A DNA stretch of 64,000 nucleotides from Anaerolineales bacterium UBA2317 (GTDB taxonomy: Bacteria > Chloroflexota > Anaerolineae > Anaerolineales > Villigracilaceae). Positions 50,178-59,172 of the stretch are shown piece after piece. The position numbers and the translations under genes were made by a program. How positions within the stretch are numbered: position 1 is the stretch's first letter; each line of letters opens with the position of its first letter. The DNA lies in the NCBI GenBank assembly GCA_002345215.1, contig DDVH01000052.1, positions 239,043 to 303,042 on the forward strand, in the 5' to 3' direction. A model generated the notes under the pieces. It made no database searches, was not told the origin of the DNA, and saw nothing but the letters and a program-made list of their open reading frames with translations.

Positions 50178-51478
50178 TTAATTTCCTTATACTGATTACT
50201 GTTCACTGATAACTTTCTTCTCTTGACCTTCATCATCACACCAGGACGTGGCTCTAATGTCGCGCCCATGTGAGGATGAATTTTATGATTTGTAAATTCA
50301 AACATAAATTTTTTTAGTAAATAAGATAAAACAACTCGCGCTTCAACTTGACCGAACGTTGCGCCAATACACACACGCGGACCACCACCAAAAGGCACGT
50401 AACTTAATCCTGCTGGTTTCTTGCCACTTGAAAATCTTTCGGGGCAAAAAGATTGTGCATTTTCCCAAACATTTTCATCACGGTGGGTGAGATAGATGGA
50501 ATAAAACAATCTCTCATCTTTTGGGATTTTGTTGCCGTCAAAATCCATTTCTTGCGCAATGCGACGATTGCCAATGTGAATCGGCGGATACAAACGTAAA
50601 CTTTCTTTGATGACATTATCTAACAATGGCACTCGTTCTAAATCATTTGTTTTATCAATTTCATTTACAACTTGCTGATGAATTTCTGGGTGTTGACCAA
50701 GCAATGCAAACGTCCATGCTAATAGTGCTGTTGATGTATCATGCCCAGCGATTAACATTGTCAGCATTTGGTCGCGGATAACTTTGTCTGATAAACCTGC
50801 GTCTATTAAGTGCTGTAACAAATCAGACTTTCCACTTTCTACTTTCCAATCTTTCTTCTTCCTTCTTTCTTCTATGATTCCAAACAAATAATCATCCAAC
50901 TCTTTCAACGGCTTGCGAAATCCAAAGCGCGGAATCTTCCGCCATAAAATCCATGCGCCGGGAGAAATGTATTGAATGGATTTGAGAACGGGTTTCCAGA
51001 TTTTATCTAAATCATCCCATACATCTTTACTGAATAAAGTATCCATAATAATCAGCAAAGCGATTTTTCTACTCTCTACTAACATATCCACAATTTCGCC
51101 ATCACGCCATTGTGATGAGACTCTGTCGGTTTGAGAAATCATTGACGCGGTGTATTCAGGCAGACGCGAAGCATGAAGCGAGGGTTCCATCAATTTGCGA
51201 TAATGGTCATGTTCGTCGCCATCTACAATCAAAACACCTTGACCTAATAAATCCGTAACGGGGTCTGTATTGCGCCATAAAACTTTATCGCGCTCAGTGA
51301 CTAAAACTTTTTTATTTGCTTGTGCGCCAAAGACCACATACGGTTTGAACATGGGCATGGGAATTTGAAAAAAATATCCGATATGGTTCGCTAAAATTTT
51401 TAACGGACCCAACGGAGATTTTTCTTTTAGAAAAGAAAATAATGCGGCGCGCCCGAGTTTTGAATCAATCTTATTCAT
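50174..51478 (-). CDS. Cytochrome P450 (CYP175-like, probable carotenoid hydroxylase)
   Basis: 434 residues. The I-helix 'LIAGHDTSTALLAW', the ExxR motif 'KESLRLYPP' and the heme loop 'FGGGPRVCIGATFG' with the axial Cys are all intact. Position beside lycopene cyclase, crtI and crtB points to a carotenoid ring hydroxylase like Thermus CYP175A1. Start at 51478 chosen because a longer frame runs into the upstream gene; the genes overlap by 8 nt. No ferredoxin or reductase gene is in the cluster. Confidence 0.88.
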   Translation of the reverse strand: MNKIDSKLGRAALFSFLKEKSPLGPLKILANHIGYFFQIPMPMFKPYVVFGAQANKKVLVTERDKVLWRNTDPVTDLLGQGVLIVDGDEHDHYRKLMEPSLHASRLPEYTASMISQTDRVSSQWRDGEIVDMLVESRKIALLIIMDTLFSKDVWDDLDKIWKPVLKSIQYISPGAWILWRKIPRFGFRKPLKELDDYLFGIIEERRKKKDWKVESGKSDLLQHLIDAGLSDKVIRDQMLTMLIAGHDTSTALLAWTFALLGQHPEIHQQVVNEIDKTNDLERVPLLDNVIKESLRLYPPIHIGNRRIAQEMDFDGNKIPKDERLFYSIYLTHRDENVWENAQSFCPERFSSGKKPAGLSYVPFGGGPRVCIGATFGQVEARVVLSYLLKKFMFEFTNHKIHPHMGATLEPRPGVMMKVKRRKLSVNSNQYKEIK

Positions 51479-52478
51479 TAATTGTTTGTGGTTTTTTGAA
51501 TCTATCTGCAATCCATAATCCAAGCCCAATCAAACCAGCAATGACAAATGCAACCAAGTATTCAATCACTGGAATGCGAACGGCTTCTGCTAACCCTTTG
51601 GCAATGTCAAAGTTGTAAACCAAAAGCATAGCAATGACATACCCCAAACTGATTAACCACTTTGTGAGACGTGAGAGATTTAGTCCATGCATTTGAGTGA
51701 CGACAAACATTGCCGCAAATCCAAAAGTAAACATTTGCCAAATATTTGGTGCTTGATAAATAGCAATTAAGAAGGCATGGGGAATGACTGTAATTTCTTG
51801 TAAGATAGTCCAATATTTATTGACGTGAATTTTGGTGAGGAATAAACTGCTTTGTAACATTAACAAAAACATATAAAAGAAACCAGCCAAATGCCCTGGT
51901 GTGCTCACCATTGGATGAAACCAAAACGTGTAAACAACTGCCCACGCAAATAAATAGCCATGATATTTTCTGGCAAACGAAATGATTCTTTCGCTTAACG
52001 GGGCTTTATAACCGAAGAACATGCCGCGTCTTTTATTTTCAATAATCAAAATAACACACAGCATCAAAATTACAGAACCTTGCGAAGTGAAAGACGATAC
52101 ATCTTGCGCGAGGGCATCGTACCAAATGTGTGTTTGGATAAAATGCAAAACGATAAAAAAAGCGTTTACCCCAAGTGCCCACAGGTTAACGGGGTGAATA
52201 CCCGAACTATATTTTTTTACTTTTGTTTGTGCGTAATAAATTAATGCCCATAAAAGGACTTGATGAATAGCATAAAATCCCCAAGCTGTTATTTGCCCCG
52301 CAACAGTAGGGTTTAGCAATTGCCAATCATAATCTCTTATTTCAGCGGCTTGAATTAAAACAAACTGATCTAATAACGGGTTTGCCAGCCAAATCAAAAA
52401 TGTAAAGATGGCAGAAAAAACGATGCCGCCCCATAAAGCGGTTTGTGCCATGCGTGGGTTTGATAAATTATTTTCCAT
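51471..52478 (-). CDS. Multi-spanning membrane protein of the carotenoid operon, unknown
   Basis: 335 residues, about nine to ten hydrophobic helices, no signal peptide and no cofactor motif that I recognise. Several Trp/His/Tyr residues lie at membrane borders ('HFIQTHIWYDAL', 'YTFWFHPMVSTPGHLAGF'). It is tightly embedded in the operon: 1-nt overlap with the photolyase, 8-nt overlap with the P450. It could be an ion channel/transporter or a lipid- or pigment-related enzyme. Conserved linkage in other genomes would be the best clue. Confidence 0.7.
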   Translation of the reverse strand: MENNLSNPRMAQTALWGGIVFSAIFTFLIWLANPLLDQFVLIQAAEIRDYDWQLLNPTVAGQITAWGFYAIHQVLLWALIYYAQTKVKKYSSGIHPVNLWALGVNAFFIVLHFIQTHIWYDALAQDVSSFTSQGSVILMLCVILIIENKRRGMFFGYKAPLSERIISFARKYHGYLFAWAVVYTFWFHPMVSTPGHLAGFFYMFLLMLQSSLFLTKIHVNKYWTILQEITVIPHAFLIAIYQAPNIWQMFTFGFAAMFVVTQMHGLNLSRLTKWLISLGYVIAMLLVYNFDIAKGLAEAVRIPVIEYLVAFVIAGLIGLGLWIADRFKKPQTINE

Positions 52479-53842
52479 TATGTTTTTATTTTCTCTTTCG
52501 AAATGTTATAAGCCTTCAATGTTCTTTCTTTTACAATTTCACGATTCACAATCGGTTGTTCTGGATAACCTGAAATTTTTATTTCATATTTCCAGGGCGT
52601 ATGGATTACTTTTTCGTCAACATCTTTCAATTCATGTATCCATTTACGAATGTAATTTCCATGCGGGTCAAACTTCACGCTTTGTAAAACGGGATTGAAA
52701 ATTCTAAAATATGGCGCGGCATCTGTGCCAGTTCCCGCAGTCCATTGCCAGCCGCCATTGTTTGCCGCCAAATCTCCATCCAATAAATTTTCCATAAACC
52801 ACGCTTCACCCCAACGCCAATCAATCAACAAATCTTTCACTAAAAAAGATGCAGCAATCATTCTTGCGCGATTATGCATCCAACCAATTGATTTCAATTG
52901 ATGCATCGCCGCATCAACTATCGGGACGCCTGTTTTTCCAACTTTCCACTTTTCAAACTCTTCGACATTGTTTCGCCATGGAATATTTTTCAAGGCTGGA
53001 TTAAACGACTCGTTGGCAACATGTGGAAAGTGGTACAAAATTTGGATATAAAACTCGCGCCAGATTAATTCATTCAGCCAAATTTCTGTATTGCGTTTTG
53101 CTTCTGCGCTTCTTGTCTGCGCCTCAGCTTGTTTCGCCGCACTGACGCATTGTCTTAACCCAATCATTCCGAATCGCAAATATGGAGAGAGTGATGAAGT
53201 GCCATCTAAATCCATGCGATTTCTGTCATTTGCGTAGGCATAGATTTTTTTATGCAAAAATTCTTCAAACCGAGTTTGCGCTTCCAATTCACCAGCAGGG
53301 AAGTGCTTGTTTGATTCAAATTTTGGTAATGGCTCAGATTTAATTCCAGCAGGTGTATCTATTTTTTCAGGAGTAGGAATTAAATTTATAGATTTGTATT
53401 GCGCCTTCCAAATTTTTGAATAAGGCGTGTAGACTGTGTACGGTCTGCCATCTCCCTTCAAAACATGTTTGGGATGATGAACTGTTTGCCCGTGAATTAA
53501 TCTCAATGGCAGAACGTGTTGAATGAAGGCATCTCGTTTGCGAGCGTAAGGCGTGAAATCTTCTTCAGCATAAATAGCTTCGGATTTGGATTCGTCAAAT
53601 AGTTTTCTTAATTCATCAACAGGTTTTCCTTTACGAATGATGAGATATGAATTTCGTTTTCGTAATTCTTTATCTAATTCATGCAAACCTTCGTAAAGAA
53701 AATTTTTTCGACGGCGAGATTGCGACTCAAATGCTGGGTCTAAAATAAATGTTGGGATGACAGAACCAGCTTGAAGCGCGGAATGAAGCGCGAGGTTATC
53801 TGTGAGTCTTAAGTCGCGGCGAATCCACCAAATCGAAGTCAT
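52478..53842 (-). CDS. phr: Deoxyribodipyrimidine photolyase (class I)
   Basis: 454 residues. N-terminal antenna domain beginning 'TSIWWIRRDLRLTDNLALHSAL', C-terminal FAD domain with 'TSSLSPYLRFGMIGLRQC', 'ELIWREFYIQIL', 'MHNRARMIAASFLVKDLLIDWRWGEAWFMENLLDGDLAANNGGWQW'-type photolyase signatures (FAD and lesion-binding). It repairs UV-induced pyrimidine dimers with blue light. In the CarH operon it should be induced by light together with carotenoids, as in Thermus and other LitR/CarH systems. Confidence 0.93.
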   Translation of the reverse strand: MTSIWWIRRDLRLTDNLALHSALQAGSVIPTFILDPAFESQSRRRKNFLYEGLHELDKELRKRNSYLIIRKGKPVDELRKLFDESKSEAIYAEEDFTPYARKRDAFIQHVLPLRLIHGQTVHHPKHVLKGDGRPYTVYTPYSKIWKAQYKSINLIPTPEKIDTPAGIKSEPLPKFESNKHFPAGELEAQTRFEEFLHKKIYAYANDRNRMDLDGTSSLSPYLRFGMIGLRQCVSAAKQAEAQTRSAEAKRNTEIWLNELIWREFYIQILYHFPHVANESFNPALKNIPWRNNVEEFEKWKVGKTGVPIVDAAMHQLKSIGWMHNRARMIAASFLVKDLLIDWRWGEAWFMENLLDGDLAANNGGWQWTAGTGTDAAPYFRIFNPVLQSVKFDPHGNYIRKWIHELKDVDEKVIHTPWKYEIKISGYPEQPIVNREIVKERTLKAYNISKEKIKT

Positions 53843-53851
53843 ATCAAAAAC

Positions 53852-54427
53852 TTACGCAAGCATTTCAGGGATAACAGGCGAAGGCACTTCTTTTGGAAAT
53901 AATTGATGTAACACGGTTAATACTTGAAATGCGGTATCTATTTCAAAGGTATAAAAGCCTTCGTAAATGCGTGGCTCGCCGGGCATACGATTTGCTGGTG
54001 TAATTTCTTCAGCTAGCAATGTTGCACTAATACCTGCACCATATGCAATGACATACCAATAGTGTTCCAGTGGTGTGTTTTGTGTGTTGATAAAGTTAGT
54101 GTTTGTGAGTTCAGGTAATGGAGAATCTGGTACACCATACAACCATAATTTTTTGGAAGAGCGGGCAACTTCTTGATAGCGTTCTAACTGCGGTGTAATG
54201 CGCGAAAAATATTGAAATGAAACATGCGCATCGGCAACCCTTTTATTGCGGATGATGAGGTCTTCAATCATGTGACTGATGGTGACCATACCATCCACTG
54301 TGAAGATGTAGCGAAAGGTGAGTTTTTGTAAATCGTTGGCAGTGGTGTTGCTTAGCAATGCTTCGGCACGTGGTTGATAGTGCGGAAGAATACGGTGATA
54401 AAAATTTCCTAATACATCGTTTGACAT
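53852..54427 (-). CDS. DICT-like sensory domain protein
   Basis: 191 residues. The central part ('VADAHVSFQYFSRITPQLERYQEVARSSKKLWLYGVPD') resembles the DICT domain, which pairs with diguanylate cyclases and two-component proteins and has been linked with light responses in cyanobacteria. There is no output domain. Start at 54427 chosen after AAGGA (9 nt upstream); the longer frame overlaps the DUF1295 gene. Its place inside a light-controlled operon suggests a stand-alone sensor or partner of CarH, but the fold call is moderate. Confidence 0.6.
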   Translation of the reverse strand: MSNDVLGNFYHRILPHYQPRAEALLSNTTANDLQKLTFRYIFTVDGMVTISHMIEDLIIRNKRVADAHVSFQYFSRITPQLERYQEVARSSKKLWLYGVPDSPLPELTNTNFINTQNTPLEHYWYVIAYGAGISATLLAEEITPANRMPGEPRIYEGFYTFEIDTAFQVLTVLHQLFPKEVPSPVIPEMLA

Positions 54428-54443
54428 TTGTTTTATTCCTTTT

Positions 54444-55229
54444 TTATATTTTTTTCGGAAACCACGGGAAGAAAGCACTCGTGCGTTTGATGTACTCTGT
54501 ATAACCGGGTTTATTTTCTTGTAGGGTTCTTTCAAGCATCGCAACGCCTGAAATTTTGACTAATAAATACGTCATAATGATTGGGCTAAAAATCGTCCAC
54601 CATGCGCCTGCTGAAAAGGCAATGAGATAAAAGCCCCACCATTGAGCGGCATCACCAAAATAATTGGGGTGACGGGTCACGCTCCAATAGCCAGTGGTAA
54701 GTAACTTACCTTTGTTGGCAGGATTGGCTTTGAATTTTTTAAGTTGAGCATCTCCGCCAGCTTCAAACATAAAACCAATCAACCAAAGCCCTGCACCGAC
54801 CAAATCACAATTGCATTGAAGTGGTTTTGGCGTACTAGAATTCACTGCAATCAATGGCGCGGCAATGATCAAAAGCAAAACGCCTTGTAGTAAAAACACT
54901 TTGAAGAAACTTTTCCACCACCAACTGGCTCCATTTTCTTCACGCCATTTGGCATAGCGAAAATCTTCGGGTTGACCATGATTGCGTTGATAAATATGAA
55001 TCGCAAGCCGTAATCCCCAAATGCTGACAAGTGTTCCCAACAAGATAGTCCGATTCGAAAATGAATCGAGGTTAAGCCATGTTGTTATCCAGAAAACTAT
55101 GATGAATCCTAAGCCCCAGAAAATATCTACAATGCTGGCGTTTTTGAGTCTCAAATTCAAAAGCCAGAGCAAAACCATTAATACTAGAATCAGAATTCCA
55201 CTCAGTGACCATAACGATAAAAATGACAT
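54444..55229 (-). CDS. DUF1295 / steroid-reductase-like membrane protein
   Basis: 261 residues, about six transmembrane helices. 'GHPEDFRYAKWREENG'-type loop (here GQPEDFRYAKWREENGASWW) and 'TGYWSVTRHPNYFGDAAQWWGFYLIA' are signatures of the DUF1295 family, related to 3-oxo-5-alpha-steroid 4-dehydrogenases and isoprenylcysteine methyltransferases. The last motif binds the cofactor (NADPH or SAM). Members often sit in light-regulated (LitR/CarH) clusters next to photolyase genes. The substrate may be a lipid or polyprenyl compound. Confidence 0.85.
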   Translation of the reverse strand: MSFLSLWSLSGILILVLMVLLWLLNLRLKNASIVDIFWGLGFIIVFWITTWLNLDSFSNRTILLGTLVSIWGLRLAIHIYQRNHGQPEDFRYAKWREENGASWWWKSFFKVFLLQGVLLLIIAAPLIAVNSSTPKPLQCNCDLVGAGLWLIGFMFEAGGDAQLKKFKANPANKGKLLTTGYWSVTRHPNYFGDAAQWWGFYLIAFSAGAWWTIFSPIIMTYLLVKISGVAMLERTLQENKPGYTEYIKRTSAFFPWFPKKI

Positions 55230-55239
55230 ACACTACCTC

Positions 55240-56547
55240 TTACGTTTCAATATAATTTTTTAGCCAATGCTTAATCGGGTCGCCCTGACCATTAATTTGT
55301 TCATCCACTGCATTGGAATAACTTTTCATAAAATGTGAAAGTTCTTGTGGTGCGCGATTATGCGTTTTCAATAAAGTTTTCAGCCAATCCATTTCTTCGG
55401 TCACATGTTCCATGTCACCGAGTTGTAAGGCGGCGATGATGTTATTGCCTAAGAAATAAATTCCATTATTTAATTCTTCAGGGCTAATGGATAATGGCTG
55501 TAATTCTTTTTTCAAAGATGCTTCGATGAGCGTACGCTTGGTGACAAATCCATGCATAGCAGAAATATGCGCTTCAGACGCAGTTTTGGCAGGTTTCTCT
55601 TTTATTCTGCTTTTTAATAATCTTTCAACTTCTTGAATAGAACCTTCGATGGTGTTGCCGAGAAAATGTCCGGGCATATAGTCTATGATGTTGGGGCGCA
55701 AGTTGAAGATGCGTCCGCCGAAAGCCACATTTGTATTTTGTTTTGTTAATGCTAACAATGTGGTTTGTAATGAAGCGGCACTGACCAAAGTTTGAGCAAC
55801 CAATATCACTAAATTGGCTCTCACTTTCATAGCGGTTTCAGCAAAGCGTTCGGTGGGGACGTTAGCACCAAGATAAATAACATTTAATCCGCGACGACGT
55901 AACAACAGTGAAGATAATAATGGTGTAAAAGTATGCCATTCATTCGGCGGGCAACCGATTAACACAGTTTGCGGTCTGGATGGTGGTGGCGAGGCACTTA
56001 ACAATGCGTCAATGCGGCGCATGGCTAAACCAGATGCAAAATGTTCTTGTTGCACGCTAGCATGATTCATGTACCAGAGTTTGCCAATTTCAGATAATCC
56101 TTTTTGAATGACTTCAATACAAACATCTTCTATTTGAAAGATGGAAAAAGCTCGGTTCAATGTTTGTTCGGCTTGAATTTCATTGAAGTTCAAACAAGCC
56201 GAAACCCATTCTGTTCGCAAGGCAGACATGGTGGTTTCGTTTGTGTTAGAGGATGTGGAGGCGTTGTTAATGCCGAGGGGTGGCGAACCTGCTAAAGGGT
56301 CAGCGCCAGAGGCGGAGATTTCATTCCACAAATCTACTGCGCGTGAAATCGAAAGCCCTTCGCTTTGTCTTGTCATCAACCATTTGATGGTTTCAATATC
56401 ATATTGTGAATACAAACGATGCCCGCCTCCAGTGCGTTGCGGTTTGGGCAAGCCATAGCGACGTTCCCATGCGCGTAAAGTATCAGCCGCTAGACCGGTT
56501 TCTCGTAGAACTGCTTTTAAGTTGAAGGCGGGGATTTTGCTTAACAT
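55240..56547 (-). CDS. carH: CarH/LitR-type MerR regulator with B12-binding photosensory domain
   Basis: 435 residues. Residues 5-70 are a MerR winged helix ('FNLKAVLRETGLAADTLRAWERRYGLPKPQR'-like). A four-helix bundle carries W158-x9-E168-H169, the CarH signature that packs against adenosylcobalamin. The Rossmann part has E203-x-H205, the lower cobalt ligand, with Thr208 replacing the usual Gly. In CarH, dark AdoCbl-bound tetramers repress carotenoid genes and light breaks the Co-C bond. It lies 9 nt downstream of crtI, so it is autoregulated with its targets. A C-terminal extension of ~100 residues (about 330-435) is unusual. Confidence 0.88.
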   Translation of the reverse strand: MLSKIPAFNLKAVLRETGLAADTLRAWERRYGLPKPQRTGGGHRLYSQYDIETIKWLMTRQSEGLSISRAVDLWNEISASGADPLAGSPPLGINNASTSSNTNETTMSALRTEWVSACLNFNEIQAEQTLNRAFSIFQIEDVCIEVIQKGLSEIGKLWYMNHASVQQEHFASGLAMRRIDALLSASPPPSRPQTVLIGCPPNEWHTFTPLLSSLLLRRRGLNVIYLGANVPTERFAETAMKVRANLVILVAQTLVSAASLQTTLLALTKQNTNVAFGGRIFNLRPNIIDYMPGHFLGNTIEGSIQEVERLLKSRIKEKPAKTASEAHISAMHGFVTKRTLIEASLKKELQPLSISPEELNNGIYFLGNNIIAALQLGDMEHVTEEMDWLKTLLKTHNRAPQELSHFMKSYSNAVDEQINGQGDPIKHWLKNYIET

Positions 56548-56556
56548 TCTTGTCCT

Positions 56557-58083
56557 TTATGCTGGGTTTAGAGTTGGCTTGCCAACCTTTTGCACAGCAA
56601 TTGTACTAGCCTCTTTCAAAATTCTTTCGGTTGTTAAGCGTGCCGATAATAAGACAATCGGTAAGCCTGTGCCGGGGTGAGTGGATGCGCCTGCGAAATA
56701 TAAGTTTTTATATTTGTTATGCCGATTTTGCGGACGTAAATAACCAACTTGCCAAAAGTTATGACTCAAGCCAAACGCCGCACCTTTTTCAAGATTGAAA
56801 CGCGTCTTCCATGTTTCAGGTTGGTACACCACCTCAAACTTGATATGCTCTTTCAAATCGCTGATTCCAAATTCTTTGAACAAACGTAAAAACACAGTTT
56901 CACGTGCGCGATTAATTAATGTATCCCAATCTTGTTTAGACCTAGCATCTAAATGCCCAACTGGAACTAACACATACAATGTATCTTCACCTTTCGGCGC
57001 GGCAGATTCATCTGTGCGTGCGGGAGCGTGAACATAAAATGAGGGTGATTCAGGTAAATTGTGTTTTTCAAAAATATCATCAAACGAAGCTTTGTAATCA
57101 CCACCGAGAAATACATTGTGATGTGCTATTTGCGGATATTGTTTATCCACACCCCAATAAAACATAATCGTGGAGCAGGTATAAAGTTTTTCTTCTAACT
57201 TTTTCGCTTCTTTCACATCGGGCAAAAGTTCTTTGTAAATGTATGGCAAATCTGCATTGCCCACGAAAATGTCGGCAGTGTAAGTTTTTCCATCAACTGT
57301 TTCAACACTTTCTACTTTTGAATTTCCAACATGTATTTTTTTCACGGCTGAGTTATATACAAACTTCACACCAAGTTTTTCAGCAATATTCACCAAAGAC
57401 TGAATCCCAGCATACATCCCGCCCATGGGATACCAAACACCTTCGGCTAATTCTGTATATTGCAAAAGTGAATAGGTAGCAGGCGCGTCATACGGACTTA
57501 ATCCCAAATACATGTTTTGGAATGTAAATGCCGCTTTGAGTCTTTCATCTTTGAAGAATCGGCTTGTATTGGTGTAATGTTTTCCTAAAGCCTTTAATTG
57601 AAAAATTAATGGCAGATTTTTCAAACTGAAATACTCAAAAATATTTAAGAAATTTCTGCCCACAAATTTTTCTAAAGAAACTTTGTAATGCTTATTGCCT
57701 TCGGCGATGTAATTCAAAAATCCGCTGAAAGCAGTCTTTTCTACTTTTTCTAATTGAGTTTGCATCTTGCCAATATCAGAAGTTAATTCCAATTGCAAGC
57801 CATCTTCAAAATACACTTTATAGGTTGGGTCAATGCGGCGTAAATCCAAATGGTCACTCATTTTTTCGCCGAGAGAGGCAAAGGTTTCTTCCCAAACTTC
57901 AGGCATCAGAAACAGGGTGGGACCAATATCGAAGCGGTGACCTTCCTCAATAAATTGATTGCAACGACCGCCAGGCGTATCGTTTTTTTCCAAAACAGTC
58001 ACATCGTATCCATTTTTTGCGAGGCGGGCGGCGGTGGCAATTCCGCCAATTCCAGCACCAATTACCAAAGCGGTAGGTTTCAT
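56557..58083 (-). CDS. crtI: Phytoene desaturase (CrtI type)
   Basis: 508 residues. N-terminal FAD-binding 'ALVIGAGIGGIATAARLAKNGYDVTVLEKNDTPGGRC'-type Rossmann motif and C-terminal 'LYFAGASTHPGTGLPIVLLSARLTTE' are classic for CrtI-type desaturases. It introduces double bonds into phytoene to give lycopene (or related products). Start at 58083 after AAGGAG with 7-nt spacing; the longer frame lacks a ribosome-binding site. It is the first gene of the leftward operon and is driven by the promoter at 58106-58133. Confidence 0.93.
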   Translation of the reverse strand: MKPTALVIGAGIGGIATAARLAKNGYDVTVLEKNDTPGGRCNQFIEEGHRFDIGPTLFLMPEVWEETFASLGEKMSDHLDLRRIDPTYKVYFEDGLQLELTSDIGKMQTQLEKVEKTAFSGFLNYIAEGNKHYKVSLEKFVGRNFLNIFEYFSLKNLPLIFQLKALGKHYTNTSRFFKDERLKAAFTFQNMYLGLSPYDAPATYSLLQYTELAEGVWYPMGGMYAGIQSLVNIAEKLGVKFVYNSAVKKIHVGNSKVESVETVDGKTYTADIFVGNADLPYIYKELLPDVKEAKKLEEKLYTCSTIMFYWGVDKQYPQIAHHNVFLGGDYKASFDDIFEKHNLPESPSFYVHAPARTDESAAPKGEDTLYVLVPVGHLDARSKQDWDTLINRARETVFLRLFKEFGISDLKEHIKFEVVYQPETWKTRFNLEKGAAFGLSHNFWQVGYLRPQNRHNKYKNLYFAGASTHPGTGLPIVLLSARLTTERILKEASTIAVQKVGKPTLNPA

Positions 58084-58105
58084 AAAAATCTCCTTGAATA
58101 GTTCT

Positions 58106-58133
58106 ATTCTACACAATGTCTATAATTTGTCAA
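58106..58133 (-). promoter_or_regulatory. Promoter of the crtI operon
   Basis: On the minus strand TTGACA (58133-58128), 16-bp spacer, TAGAAT (58111-58106). Its -35 box lies inside the left half of the inverted repeat at 58125-58161. Transcription should start near 58099. Confidence 0.75.
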
Positions 58134-58161
58134 GATTTAGTTTTGCAAAACCTTGACAAAT
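58125..58161. promoter_or_regulatory. Inverted repeat covering both -35 boxes (probable CarH operator)
   Basis: ATTTGTCAAG (58125-58134) and CTTGACAAAT (58152-58161) are perfect complements separated by 17 nt, whose centre is the palindrome TTTTGCAAAA. Each half contains the -35 of one divergent promoter. A MerR-type repressor bound here would shut off both crtI and crtB, as expected for CarH. Binding is inferred. Confidence 0.6.
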
Positions 58162-58180
58162 CTGATAAATCCCGTAAAAT
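58153..58180 (+). promoter_or_regulatory. Promoter of crtB
   Basis: TTGACA (58153-58158), 16-bp spacer, TAAAAT (58175-58180). Same spacing as the divergent crtI promoter. Confidence 0.75.
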
Positions 58181-58230
58181 TCAAAAAGATTGATATGGGC
58201 AGTTCAGATTATTTCGACCAGGAGAAACTT

Positions 58231-59172
58231 ATGCAAACCACCACCCAATGGGAAAGCAGGCTGTTAGACCTAGCAGGTCATATTCACCCGCACCCGCAAG
58301 CCAAACCCTTCTTTTCGTATTGGGCTGGCGATGCTTCCTTGCAGATTGCGTATAGGCATGCAGAGCAGGTCACAGCCAAACACAGCAAATCTTTTCATTT
58401 AGCATCAGGCTTACTTCCAGAAGAAAAACGCTCAGCCGTTCGGGCTTTATATGCTTTTTGCCGCACTGTAGATGATATTGTGGATGAAATTGACTACAAA
58501 AAAGATAGAGACTTTGAACTAAATTATTGGCGTGAGATTGTGAAAACCGCTTCGCCTCCTACGGGCGACTTGGTTGCTCTCGCGTGGGCAGATACTTTAA
58601 CCCGATACCACATCCCGCACCATTACGCCTTGCAACTCATTGATGGTGTTGCCCGCGATTTGAACGAATCTCGCTACCAAACCTTTGATGAACTGGCTAC
58701 ATACTGTTATGGCGTGGCTTCCACCGTTGGTTTGATGAGCATGTACATTGTTGGCTTCAAAAGTACAGAGGCGATTCCGTACGCTATTAAATTAGGCGTT
58801 GCCTTACAAATGACAAATATTCTGCGTGATGTAGGGGAGGATTATCGAAACGGGCGTTTATATTTCCCTAGTGAAGAATTAGAGCAATTTGGCATTTCAG
58901 AAAACGATATTGCTCAAGGAAAAGTGACCGAAAATTGGCGTGAGTTTATGCGTTTCCAAATTAATCGCACTCGCCATTTATACAAAGACTCAAAGCCTGG
59001 CATTGATTTGCTTGAACGCGAAGGTCAACTTGCCATTCGTGCCGCCTCTGTTTTTTATGAAGGCATTTTGGATGTAATTGAAAAAAATGATTATGATGTC
59101 TTCACTCGCCGAGCTTCGTTGAGCAAGTGGGGAAAAATTGCCAAAATTCCAACTTTGCTTTGGGCGAGGTAA
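58231..59172 (+). CDS. crtB: Phytoene synthase
   Basis: 313 residues. It condenses two GGPP to phytoene. 'SKSFHLASGLLPEEKRSAVRALYAFCRTVDDIVDE' gives the first Asp-rich motif (DDIVDE), 'YCYGVASTVGLMSMYIVG' and 'LQMTNILRDVGEDYRNGRLYFP' the second (DVGED). Start at 58231, 6 nt after AGGAGA; two upstream in-frame ATGs lack a ribosome-binding site and one lies within the promoter. No crtE (GGPP synthase) is in the window. Confidence 0.93.
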   Translation: MQTTTQWESRLLDLAGHIHPHPQAKPFFSYWAGDASLQIAYRHAEQVTAKHSKSFHLASGLLPEEKRSAVRALYAFCRTVDDIVDEIDYKKDRDFELNYWREIVKTASPPTGDLVALAWADTLTRYHIPHHYALQLIDGVARDLNESRYQTFDELATYCYGVASTVGLMSMYIVGFKSTEAIPYAIKLGVALQMTNILRDVGEDYRNGRLYFPSEELEQFGISENDIAQGKVTENWREFMRFQINRTRHLYKDSKPGIDLLEREGQLAIRAASVFYEGILDVIEKNDYDVFTRRASLSKWGKIAKIPTLLWAR

